NCBI GenBank assembly: GCA_959596515.1
Contig: CAUFXR010000003.1
Location: 1 to 56,843 of the forward strand
Reading direction: 5' to 3'
Length of the DNA: 56,843 nucleotides
From: an uncultured Oscillospiraceae bacterium
GTDB lineage: Bacteria > Bacillota > Clostridia > Oscillospirales > Acutalibacteraceae
Shown: positions 35,201-43,586 of the stretch, piece by piece
How positions within the stretch are numbered: the stretch's first letter is position 1
How the letters are laid out: each line of letters begins with the position of its first letter
The notes under the pieces: model-generated
Databases searched by the model: none
Seen by the model: only the letters and a program-made list of their open reading frames with translations
What the model was told of the DNA's origin: nothing
Made by a program: the position numbers and the translations under genes

Positions 35201-38200
35201 TGCAGAGCGACTATTTTCTGTCTGGCGGAGATTCTCTGAACGCCATGGAGACCTTATGTCAAATTGAGCAGGAATTTGGCGTCACGCTAAAAATGGTGGA
35301 TTTGTACGCTTTTCGCAATGTGGTTCGCCTGGAGCAGCGGATAGAACGGGAAAAAGGAGCGGATGCGCTTTCTTCTGTTAGGGCCAGTGTTATTCCCAAG
35401 GCGCCAAAGTTGTCTCTGTATCCTCTGACACCGTCCCAGCAGAGTTTATATTTCCAATCCCAGCTGGACCCCACCAACCTGGCCTACAATATGCCCGGCG
35501 TGTTCCGTTTTGGGAAACAGCCTGATGTTAACCGGCTGATCGCAGCTCTGAAGAAGTTGGTACAGGAAGAAAGTTTATTCCGCACCGCTTTTGTGATGGA
35601 GGATGGGAAAATCGGCCAAAAAGTTTTGGAAAATGTTCTCTTTGATGTGGAGCAGCTTCAGGCCGGTACCTTTGAGGAAGCCAAACGGGATTTCCTGCGG
35701 CCCTTTAATCTGGCCGCGGCTCCATTGTTCCGGGCGGCATTGTGGCAGGAAAATAGTGGCGAGCATCTTTTGTTTATCGATATGCACCATCTGGTCAGCG
35801 ATGGTATCAGTACGCCCCTTCTTATGAAACGGCTGGATGCCCTTTACTGCGGGCAGGATCCGCAACTTCCGGAGATTTCTTTTCAGGATTATGCCTATTG
35901 GCTGCAAAACCGGACAGCCAAGGCGGTTCCCGGTGAGGCGGAGTACTGGAAAGAACGGATGGAGGGCGCCGGGGAGCTTTTGGATCTTCCGGTGGATAAA
36001 CAGAGACCGAAAACCTTTGACTACCGCGGAGAGAATATCTTTTTCTCATTGGATGAGAAAACAGCGGCTTTGTGCGTTGATTTCTGCAAAAAGGAAGATT
36101 ATTCTCCTTATATGTTGTTCGCGGCGGCGTTTGCTGTTTTGCTTTCCAAATATACGGGAAGTGAGGATATTATCATCGGAACTCCGGTTTCCGGCCGCCG
36201 GGAGCAGGAGCTTTGGGAGGTTTTGGGACCATTTTTAAATACCCTTCCTCTGCGGCTGGCGCCTCGAAAGGAACTGACCGTTCGGGATTTTTTACAGCAG
36301 GTAAAGGCCGCGGTCTTGGCGATGCTGGACAATCAGGACCTATCGTTGGAGGATATTTTATCCCTAGCCAATGTGAAGCGTTCTGCGGGCCAGGCCGCTT
36401 TATATAATGTCATGCTTTCTTACCGCCCCATGGAAGAAGAAGCCTTCTTCCTGGATGGTGAGTCTATTTCCTGTACGCCTCTGGAAACGGGAACGGCGAA
36501 AATGGACTTGAACCTGGAGGCTTATAAAACAAAAAATGGCTACTCCTTCCGTTTGGAATATGCCACTTCCCTTTACTACCGGGACAGCATGGAGCTGCTG
36601 AGCCGGTGTTTCTGTGCCGTCGTGGAGGAACTGGTGAAAGGACCTCAAAAGATTCTTTATGATCTTCCCGCGGTATCCCCCTGTGACCGGCTGGAACTGT
36701 TAGAACGTCCCAACCGGATGCATACCCCATACATGAAATTGTGCGTGGATCAAGCGGTGGATCAAATGGCCCAGCTGATTCCAGAGGCGCCGGCTATTCG
36801 TTCCCACGGCAGGGTGATGACCTACGAGGAACTGAAAAAGCGGTCGGACTCTTTGGCGGGTCAGCTTCAGCAGGCCGGCGTTCAAAAGGGAGATTTTATC
36901 GGCTTGTCCGGCCGCAGAGATGAGGATTTGGTAGCCGGTATGCTGGGTATTTTGAAGGCGGGAGGCGCGTATGTGCCGGTGCTTGCCTCGTTTCCTGAGG
37001 CCCGGCTACGCTATATGCTGGAAATTTCAGGAGCGAAGCTGCTGCTGTGTGACCCCTGCACCTATCCTGAGCTTCCCGAGGATCTTTCTTGTCCCAAGCT
37101 GGTGATGAAAGCGGAGGATACTCCCTTTACGCCGGTAGAGGGCAGAAGTGTGGAAGACGACATCCATATCCTGTTCACATCCGGCACTACGGGGCAGCCG
37201 AAAGGCACGATTTTGCCGCACAGGGCCATTATGAATTTGCTCACCAACGTGGAGCGGATGTTTGAAACCGCTCAGGGAGATATTTTGTGCGCTTCCGGTG
37301 TGATTTTCGATACCTTTATTACAGAGACCCTGCTGGCTTTCTGCATGGGGAAATGTGTGGTTATGGCGGATGAGGAAGAAATGATGCTTCCTTGGAAGAT
37401 CGCCGAACTGATTGAAAACAACGGTGTTGAAATTTTACAGTTGACCCCTTCCAGACTTCAAATGTGTTTGGGAACGGAAGCCTTTGTGGAAGCGCTTCCT
37501 AGAATCAAGGTGCTGTTTTCCTGTGGTGAGGTGCTAACCCGCCAGTTGTTGGATTCCTTAAAAGAAGCGGGAGCGCAGAAAATTTTCAATTTGTACGGGC
37601 CTACGGAAACGGCGGTTTATATTACCGGCATCGATATGACCCACCGGGACAAGATCGTGGTGGGAAAAGCTTTTACCAACTGCCGGCTGTATGTGCTGGA
37701 TGAGAATCTCAAACCGGTGATGCCGATGGCCAGAGGTGAGCTGTATATCGGCGGTGAGTGCCTTTCCAGAGGCTATGTAAACCGGCCGGATCTGACGGAG
37801 GCTTCTTATTTGCCAGACCCCTTTTTCCCGGGGGAAATCATGTATAAATCCGGAGATATTGTCCGGTTAATGCCGGACCGGGGTGTAGAGTTTGTAGGCC
37901 GTAAGGATTTACAGGTTAAGCTGAACGGCCAGCGTATCGAGCTAGACGAAATTACCGGTCAGATTATACAATCTGGCGAGGTGGGCGAAGCGGCGGTAAT
38001 CGCCGTAAGAAAACCTGATTTTTCCATGGAGCTGAGGGCTTTTGTCACCGCTAAGCCAGGAGAAGCCCAGGTGGACTTGGAGAAGGTGAAAAAGTATCTA
38101 AAGGCTCAGCTTCCTTCGTATATGGTGCCGTCTGATTTTGTGGTGGTGACAGAAATCCCGAAAACCGCCACAGGGAAAAATGACCGGCGGGCCTTAGCTA

Positions 38201-39684
38201 AGATAGACACAGAAACCTTAGAACCGCCGAAACCGGAGGCACCAAAGCCGGAAACATTGACTGTGGAACAGCAGGTGCTGAAGATCTGGCAGGAGGTTTT
38301 GGATCGGACGCGGCTGGACCCGGAAACTTCCTTTTTTGATCAAGGAGGCACTTCTCTGGCGGCGTTGACCGTGTTAAGCCGGTATTTTCAGCTGAATTGG
38401 AGCATGACTCTGGCACAATTCTATGAGCATGCCACGATTCGGGAGCAGATAGCCCTGCTGAAGGGTGAGAGCCTGGAGCAGGCGGAAGCGGCTGAAGCAG
38501 ATGGCAAAACGTCATCCGGCAAGGCTTCTGAGCTTGAAAAAGGTTCAGTAGAAGTGAGAAATAACCGAGAGGCTCAAGACATTTTACAAAACGCGAATCA
38601 GATTGCCCAAAGCAGCTTTTCAGAAGTCAAGGAAACCATCCTAGTGACAGGCGCGACAGGCTTTTTGGGCGCCCATTTGGTGAGAGAGCTTTTAGAAACC
38701 GGCGAGGAAAGCCTGCTTTGCCTGGTGCGCGGAGGCTCTGAGGAGCGCTTGTGGGAAACCCTTTCCGGCTATTTTGGCGCTGGTTGGACCCAGGACTGGA
38801 AAAACCGGGTGCGGATTGTCGGGGGAGATATTACCCAGGATAATCTGGGTTTGCCTTCGGAAACATATCATAGCCTAGCGCGCTGCGTAAAACAGGTGAT
38901 CCATGCGGCGGCGGATGTGCGTCATTACGCCGATGGCGAGGAATCTATTCGGACCAATGTCCAGGGAACGGAAAATGTGGCCGCCTTCTGTATGAGGGCA
39001 AACGCGCAGCTGATTCATATTTCTACCGCCAGTGTCAGCGGGGAATATTTGGTAAGCAATCCAGACCGTTGCGCGGTATTTACGGAAGATGATTTTGATA
39101 TTGGCCAGAATTGGCAGGAAAATATTTATGTAAAGGGAAAATTTTTAGCGGAGCAAAAAGTCCGGGAAGGGATCCAAGCCGGACTGGATGCTAAGATTTT
39201 CCGGGTAGGACGGCTGGTCGGCAGGAGTACCGATGGCGTTTTCCAGAAGAATCCGGAAACCAACGCTTTTTATCGGTTGCTCCAGGGGCTGATGAAGTTA
39301 GAAGCGATACCAGTGTCGGTGATGAATGAACCTGTAGAGCTTACCGCTGTAGATCTTTGCGCGAAGGGAATTGTCGCTTTGCGAAATGGCGAAAGAACAG
39401 TCTATCACCTGTTTAATCCCAACACCATCCCCCTGCAGGAGCTGTTGCGGAGTTTGGGCCATCTGGCGCGTCCTATCGGTGATCTGCAGTTTGAACAGCT
39501 TCTCAAGCGGTCTTCTGCCGGCGCGGAGCAGGAACTGGCTTCTTCTGTGGAAACCTGGAACCAGAAAAAAAGCCATGGACAGAAGATTTATCCCACCGCT
39601 GAGTTCACCGTGGAGGAGCTGTCCAGACTTGGATTGGTGTGGAGCTATCCCAATGCTGCTGTGCTGCTGCGGGCGTTTCTATAA
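32284..39684 (+). CDS. Dimodular NRPS, C-A-T-C-A-T-R
   Basis: 2466 residues. Order with approximate residues: condensation 1 (5-440, THHIITDGWS near 138); adenylation 1 (455-940, VYTSGSTGKPKG near 602, NQYGPSEATIG, YRTGDIA, GRKDNQIKLRG, SGKIDY); carrier 1 (SGGDSLNAM, about 980); condensation 2 (1045-1480, MHHLVSDGIS near 1166); adenylation 2 (1495-1985, FTSGTTGQPKG near 1629, NLYGPTETAVY, TATGKND); carrier 2 (FDQGGTSLAAL, about 2018); thioester reductase (2115-2466, VTGATGFLGAHLVREL, then YVKGK as the Tyr-x3-Lys pair). Condensation 1 with no preceding module suggests acyl initiation, fitting the downstream ligase and carrier protein. Reductive release gives an aldehyde. All core motifs appear intact. 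Confidence 0.93.
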   Translation: MPQSNGGEKTFPLSISQRNIWNVEQVHKGTSINNICSTIYIKGRIDIAAIQKTLNLVIEADQSLRTQMDLVDGIPVQFHAPYTPEQFPVFDFSLTNQEGITHWENAVTREIMPLYRHPLYYFAIFRSGESDGGILLKTHHIITDGWSQALLGNRISETYLALLQGKEPELEPLDSYLVHVNKEQEYLSSKACQKDKAYWEEKMAQFQEPCALKECKSAIVSPVGQRKTYQLSEVLNHAIGNFCAANRVAPFAVFYMALAIYLRRISGLEQLGIGVPIFNRINFKEKKITGMFVSTLPFLNHLDENWSLEEFTEHLNDEWFDLLRHQKYPFGEIMSLAKKKHPDLDHLFHLVLSYQNSRLFQTKDASAFFTGRWHYSGYQSEHLVIHLSSWEAEHKYSVDYDYLAQIFSAEEIDCFHHYLIKILKEALDHPKKPIWKLSVLSGGEEEKVLFSFNQTSQPLMDQTISKKFVTCVKEHPERVALIFDGLRMSYRELYENARRYAYSIENACPGGGKIIAVSLEKGFSLVQTMLGVALSGNAWIIIPPSLPEERKKDILLDSSAALLVCEKSLEPSVPLLAPGGIVEECPEDYQIREVEGNDLAYLVYTSGSTGKPKGVEIEQRSLLNFAMGMAPLYGYGGVLSLCSIGFDVFVLESVVSLLNSRTVILAGREEQENPTALAALIRNYAVGVIAITPSRLKAYMNHPEFLRSLKQIESFICGGEHLSGELIQLLKLHSRGKIYNQYGPSEATIGVSYQLMNDSPVITIGSPMPNCRLYVLDSHLQPMPIGVYGDLYIGGLCVGRGYHNAPELTEASFLESPFEPGERIYRTGDIACWNQQGQLLLGGRKDNQIKLRGLRIEPQEIAMCLMAHPQVETAAVRVIGKGEHRYLAAYYTSNTKVSEVDLISFAVTCLPDYMIPAYLTRIDEMPLSPSGKIDYSRLPDPVISSKGEQAKNDTQRRLLEIFKRVLNNQEINVQSDYFLSGGDSLNAMETLCQIEQEFGVTLKMVDLYAFRNVVRLEQRIEREKGADALSSVRASVIPKAPKLSLYPLTPSQQSLYFQSQLDPTNLAYNMPGVFRFGKQPDVNRLIAALKKLVQEESLFRTAFVMEDGKIGQKVLENVLFDVEQLQAGTFEEAKRDFLRPFNLAAAPLFRAALWQENSGEHLLFIDMHHLVSDGISTPLLMKRLDALYCGQDPQLPEISFQDYAYWLQNRTAKAVPGEAEYWKERMEGAGELLDLPVDKQRPKTFDYRGENIFFSLDEKTAALCVDFCKKEDYSPYMLFAAAFAVLLSKYTGSEDIIIGTPVSGRREQELWEVLGPFLNTLPLRLAPRKELTVRDFLQQVKAAVLAMLDNQDLSLEDILSLANVKRSAGQAALYNVMLSYRPMEEEAFFLDGESISCTPLETGTAKMDLNLEAYKTKNGYSFRLEYATSLYYRDSMELLSRCFCAVVEELVKGPQKILYDLPAVSPCDRLELLERPNRMHTPYMKLCVDQAVDQMAQLIPEAPAIRSHGRVMTYEELKKRSDSLAGQLQQAGVQKGDFIGLSGRRDEDLVAGMLGILKAGGAYVPVLASFPEARLRYMLEISGAKLLLCDPCTYPELPEDLSCPKLVMKAEDTPFTPVEGRSVEDDIHILFTSGTTGQPKGTILPHRAIMNLLTNVERMFETAQGDILCASGVIFDTFITETLLAFCMGKCVVMADEEEMMLPWKIAELIENNGVEILQLTPSRLQMCLGTEAFVEALPRIKVLFSCGEVLTRQLLDSLKEAGAQKIFNLYGPTETAVYITGIDMTHRDKIVVGKAFTNCRLYVLDENLKPVMPMARGELYIGGECLSRGYVNRPDLTEASYLPDPFFPGEIMYKSGDIVRLMPDRGVEFVGRKDLQVKLNGQRIELDEITGQIIQSGEVGEAAVIAVRKPDFSMELRAFVTAKPGEAQVDLEKVKKYLKAQLPSYMVPSDFVVVTEIPKTATGKNDRRALAKIDTETLEPPKPEAPKPETLTVEQQVLKIWQEVLDRTRLDPETSFFDQGGTSLAALTVLSRYFQLNWSMTLAQFYEHATIREQIALLKGESLEQAEAAEADGKTSSGKASELEKGSVEVRNNREAQDILQNANQIAQSSFSEVKETILVTGATGFLGAHLVRELLETGEESLLCLVRGGSEERLWETLSGYFGAGWTQDWKNRVRIVGGDITQDNLGLPSETYHSLARCVKQVIHAAADVRHYADGEESIRTNVQGTENVAAFCMRANAQLIHISTASVSGEYLVSNPDRCAVFTEDDFDIGQNWQENIYVKGKFLAEQKVREGIQAGLDAKIFRVGRLVGRSTDGVFQKNPETNAFYRLLQGLMKLEAIPVSVMNEPVELTAVDLCAKGIVALRNGERTVYHLFNPNTIPLQELLRSLGHLARPIGDLQFEQLLKRSSAGAEQELASSVETWNQKKSHGQKIYPTAEFTVEELSRLGLVWSYPNAAVLLRAFL

Positions 39685-40165
39685 CCATAACATCATACCG
39701 TATTGCGCACAGGGCGCCGCCGCTGCTTGAAGGCCTGTCTTCAGACAAAATGCAAAATTAAGGCTTTTTGAAATTTCTAATTCTATCCTATCAGGCTTAT
39801 ATAAAAGAATTTCCATGAGTCCAAGATGTCGCACACACATTCCCACGCCGGCACTTATGCCTATAGAAACCGGGAAAAGTCGTGTATGTATCTGTCAATC
39901 GCTGAGGCGCTGATGGAACGAGCGCTTATAAACGGGTGCCTTTGCCATGAAATCGATGCCGTCGGCTAAATTTTCTCATTGGAAATTTAGAGTGTCCACG
40001 GGAAAAATTGTGCTTGATGCACTGTCGGCGGGGAACCCGCCCCGAGGGATATGCCGTTGGACCAGCGGCGTGTTTCCCATTTGACAGGTAGGAGGAAAGT
40101 ACCGCTAGCGCGGAGCCTTCCAACCGAAACAGAAAGTATTTTTTAACAGAAAGGAGAGAAACGCT
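39685..40165. other. Long, structured intergenic region before the sensor kinase
   Basis: About 480 bases without a supported gene. From 39960 on it is rich in self-complementary runs, such as GGCGGG/CCCGCC near 40030 and GCCGTTGG/CCAGCGGC near 40057. TTGACA occurs near 40082 without a matching -10. It may hold a leader RNA or regulatory sites for the kinase-regulator part of the cluster. I could not match it to a known riboswitch. Confidence 0.4.
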
Positions 40166-42046
40166 GTGATATCTGATGTAGCCTTAACTATATTTATCAT
40201 CGCCATCGCTGCGATTCTTTCCTTTATCATTGTTAGTTTCCGTAAGGGGAATGCCCGCTTGATCCACAAGCTGTATTTTATCCTGGCGACGGGATTAATT
40301 ATTTGGCTGGTGGCGTTAATCGGAATCCGTTTTACCGACCCAGACAATATGGATATGATGTTTGTTTGGGATTCAATCACTTATTTAGGTGGTCCCTTTG
40401 GCACGGCCTGGATGGTCCTGATTTCCTTGGTATTCGTGAAGGGCCTGGATCATCTTCCTAGAAAATATCTGCTTTTTTTGATTCCTCCTGCCATTGTGAA
40501 TATTCTGGTCTGGACCAATCCGTTCCATCACCTAATATACCGGGTATTCGATATTGACAGTTCGAAAATTGTTTTTGGACCTCTGATGTTCGTATCGGGG
40601 GCGGTATGCTACTGCTATTTGGTTTCAGCGATTGTGGTTATGACTAGGTTCGCCTTGAAAAGTAACAGCAAGCTTTATTTGCGCCAGGGCCTTCTGTTCG
40701 CTATAGGCGCGCTGATTCCGTTGATCGTGAATATGATGGCCACCTTAAAGATCGGAAGCCTGGGAATCGAGGCGACCCCCTTGGCCTTTATGACTACTAT
40801 TATCCTTCATGGCTTCGCGATTTTCTATTTTCATATGCTGGATATCAAGCCCCTAGCTATGCAGCGGGTGCTGGATCGACTTTCTGACTGTTATCTGGTC
40901 ATCAGCGATACCGGTTTAGTGGTGAATTTTAATTGGCAGTTTCAAGAGGTGTTCGGTAAGAAATATGGAATTCAGGAAAATACTTTCTTGCAGGACAGTG
41001 TACAGGTAGAAGACGCGGACACCAAGTCCACCTTTTACAACCTAACCGCATCCATCGAAACCTGTCGGGAGACCATGGCCAATATTTCTTACGAACAAGC
41101 GGTATTTTTACACCAGAATGGGGAGTTGGTAAAAAAATATTTTATGGTTGAGATCACTCCTTTGATGGTGGAAGAGAACAAACTGGGAGGTTTTCTAGCC
41201 TTTTTTAAGGATGTCACCAAAGTCAAAGAAAGCATGCAGCGCCTTCAGGACAGCCAGGCAAAGCTGATGGAGCAGGAGCGACTCGCCTCATTGGGACAGA
41301 TGGTAGGTGGAATCGCCCACAACCTAAAAACTCCCATCATGAGTGTTTCGGGCAGTATGATCGCGGTAGAGAATCTGGTGGAAGAATGTCAGCAGAGTTT
41401 GGGAGATCCGGAGGTAACACAGGAGGATTATCGGGAGATTTATCAGGAAATTGGCGAGTGGGTCAATAAGGTACGGGAGGCCTGTTCCTATATGTCCGAG
41501 ATTATCACGGCTGTCAAGGGACAGGCGATAAACATGAGCCGATCGGAGACAGAGGCGTTTGCCGTAAGCGATGCAATGAAGAGGGTAGCGCTGCTGCTAC
41601 GGCATGAGCTGGTAGGAAGCGGATGCAAGTTGCAGGTTGAGAATTCGATTTCTCAGGATGTAATTTTGCAGGGAGATATCAATAGTATGGTTCAGGTAGT
41701 AAATAATTTGGTGACCAACGCTGTAGACGCGGAAAAAAGTAAAGGTGGAGGCGTAATTTCCATTCTTCTGGAAAAGACCGGGGAAGAATTTTTTATAAAG
41801 GTGAAGGATACTGGAACCGGTGTGCCGGAGGATGTAAAGAAAAAATTATTTAAGCAAATGATAACCAGCAAAGGCGCCATGGGCAACGGATTGGGAATTT
41901 ATATTTCCAATTCGGTAATCAAGGCCAAGTTTAACGGAAGAATGTGGCTGGAAGACAATCCTGAGGGCGGATCGATTTTTGGGATTGCCATTCCTTTGCA
42001 GTATGTCAGCTTTACAGAGTTTCAGAAAGGAGGGAAAGCCGAATGA
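40166..42046 (+). CDS. Seven-helix sensor histidine kinase with PAS domain
   Basis: 626 residues. Residues 1-225 form about seven hydrophobic segments (IFIIAIAAILSFIIVSF, FILATGLIIWLVALIGI and others), like the histidine-kinase 7TM sensor region. A PAS-like domain follows (CYLVISDTGLVVNFNWQFQE). The dimerisation helix has GGIAHNLKTPIMSVSG with the phosphoacceptor His near 384. The ATPase domain has VNNLVTNAVDAEKSKGGG (N box), VKDTGTGVPEDV (G1) and GNGLGIYISNSVI (G2). Start GTG with AAAGGAG upstream. It overlaps the next gene (ATGA), so the two form a two-component pair. The ligand is unknown. Confidence 0.88.
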   Translation: MISDVALTIFIIAIAAILSFIIVSFRKGNARLIHKLYFILATGLIIWLVALIGIRFTDPDNMDMMFVWDSITYLGGPFGTAWMVLISLVFVKGLDHLPRKYLLFLIPPAIVNILVWTNPFHHLIYRVFDIDSSKIVFGPLMFVSGAVCYCYLVSAIVVMTRFALKSNSKLYLRQGLLFAIGALIPLIVNMMATLKIGSLGIEATPLAFMTTIILHGFAIFYFHMLDIKPLAMQRVLDRLSDCYLVISDTGLVVNFNWQFQEVFGKKYGIQENTFLQDSVQVEDADTKSTFYNLTASIETCRETMANISYEQAVFLHQNGELVKKYFMVEITPLMVEENKLGGFLAFFKDVTKVKESMQRLQDSQAKLMEQERLASLGQMVGGIAHNLKTPIMSVSGSMIAVENLVEECQQSLGDPEVTQEDYREIYQEIGEWVNKVREACSYMSEIITAVKGQAINMSRSETEAFAVSDAMKRVALLLRHELVGSGCKLQVENSISQDVILQGDINSMVQVVNNLVTNAVDAEKSKGGGVISILLEKTGEEFFIKVKDTGTGVPEDVKKKLFKQMITSKGAMGNGLGIYISNSVIKAKFNGRMWLEDNPEGGSIFGIAIPLQYVSFTEFQKGGKAE

Positions 42047-43572
42047 GAAAAAACAGAGTGGCAGCCAAACAGACAGAAATCTCGATTTTGGCACTGGATG
42101 ACGATGAGATCATGACCATAACCCTGCAGTCTTATTTTCAGTCCTCTGGATACCACGTGGACATTGAGAATGACCCCAATAAGGCAGTGGAACGGATCAG
42201 GAATCATCATTATGATATTCTGCTTTTAGACTTCTTGATGAGCCCGATTTGCGGTGATGAGGTAGTCAAGGCCATTCGGGAATTTAATACAGACCTATAT
42301 ATTATTTTGCTGACAGGTCATAAAAGTTTGGCCCCCCCGATTAAAACCATAAGGGAATTGGATATACAGGGTTATTATGAGAAAAGCGATCGGTTTGACC
42401 AACTGGAACTTTTGGTGGAGTCCTGCGTAAAATCCATTCGGCAAATGCGAACCATTCGAAACTATCGGGATCAGCTGAGCCAGATCGTGGCGGATAGTCC
42501 TCTGCTTTATCGTCTGGCTGCAATCGATGGGCTCTTGGAAAGCGTCATGGGCCAAATGAGAAGAATATTTGGTTTCGAAAACGCCTTTTTATACGTGCAG
42601 CGGCATTTCTTCCAGGATGTTGAGGGAGAAGTTGACGTGGAACAGATGCCGGCGGACTATTATTTAGGAATCGGAGTATACACGGCGCAGATTGAGCGGG
42701 TTCGAAAATACTTTGTAGAAAGGCCTGAGGCAGAATTCCCTGTTTTTGAGGAAGCGGAAGGCGGACCCTGCCGGGTGTTTCCGTTAATGGATGAGAATCA
42801 GGAGCTGTTTGGCATTTTCGGGGTAAGAATTCCGCATCAAAATTACTTCGATACTGTCCGCCTGCTGGAAATTTATCTGCGGCAGGTTACGTCCACGGTC
42901 AGCAATCTGATGCTCCATGTTCAGCTGCAAAAGGCTTACGAAAAGCTGGAAACCAACTATGAGGAAATGACGAAGGCTGTTCGTACCATGGTAGATGCCA
43001 GGGACCTTTATACCAGAGGCCATTCCGATCGGGTATCCTATTATGCCTGTCGGATCGCTGAAAAAATGGGAAAGGACGAAAAATTTATCAATCGTATCCG
43101 CGTAGCCGGACTGTTCCACGATATTGGAAAAATCGCGGTGCCTGATTCCGTGCTTTTGAAAAAAGCGTCTCTCACCCAGGAGGAGTATGAGATTATCAAG
43201 AACCATCCTGGTTTGGGTTATCGGATATTGTCCGCAATTTCCTCATATCAGGAAATCGCGCCGATCGTGCTGAGTCATCATGAGAGAATCGACGGTAAAG
43301 GGTATCCCAATGGGCTCTCCGACGACCAGATCCCGGAGGAGTCTAAAATAATTTCCGTAGCCGACGCTTTCGACGCTATGACGTCTCACCGCCGCTATCG
43401 GGAGAATTTGACACTAGAGCAGGCGATTGATCAGCTGGTGCAGGGAAAAGGAACTCAGTTCGATCAGCGGATCGCAGAAGTGTTTATCGAGATTCTAAAG
43501 AATTACGAGATGATTCGAAGGGAAATCGCCTGGACCTATGAAGAGACAGCAATGGTTGTGGAACACAAGTAA
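42043..43572 (+). CDS. Response regulator with HD-GYP phosphodiesterase output
   Basis: 509 residues. The REC domain (about 13-130) shows ILALDDDEIMTITLQSYFQ, the phosphorylated Asp in DILLLDFLMSP, and the conserved Thr/Lys in ILLTGHKS. A GAF-like middle part (about 165-300) and a coiled coil follow. The C-terminal HD-GYP domain has YTRGHSDRVSYYA, RVAGLFHDIGKIAVPDSVLL, LSHHERIDGKGYPNGL and ADAFDAMTSHRRYR. HD-GYP enzymes hydrolyse cyclic-di-GMP. There is no DNA-binding domain, so the output is likely a second-messenger change. Translationally coupled to the kinase and 14 bases before the ligase gene. Confidence 0.9.
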   Translation: MRKNRVAAKQTEISILALDDDEIMTITLQSYFQSSGYHVDIENDPNKAVERIRNHHYDILLLDFLMSPICGDEVVKAIREFNTDLYIILLTGHKSLAPPIKTIRELDIQGYYEKSDRFDQLELLVESCVKSIRQMRTIRNYRDQLSQIVADSPLLYRLAAIDGLLESVMGQMRRIFGFENAFLYVQRHFFQDVEGEVDVEQMPADYYLGIGVYTAQIERVRKYFVERPEAEFPVFEEAEGGPCRVFPLMDENQELFGIFGVRIPHQNYFDTVRLLEIYLRQVTSTVSNLMLHVQLQKAYEKLETNYEEMTKAVRTMVDARDLYTRGHSDRVSYYACRIAEKMGKDEKFINRIRVAGLFHDIGKIAVPDSVLLKKASLTQEEYEIIKNHPGLGYRILSAISSYQEIAPIVLSHHERIDGKGYPNGLSDDQIPEESKIISVADAFDAMTSHRRYRENLTLEQAIDQLVQGKGTQFDQRIAEVFIEILKNYEMIRREIAWTYEETAMVVEHK

Positions 43573-43586
43573 AGGGAGAAAGAAGC

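Noticed and set aside
39700..39740. Cyclic-di-GMP riboswitch (GCGCACAGGGC resembles part of a GEMM motif)
   Set aside because: The other conserved blocks of the class I aptamer are missing; it would have fitted the HD-GYP gene but is unsupported.
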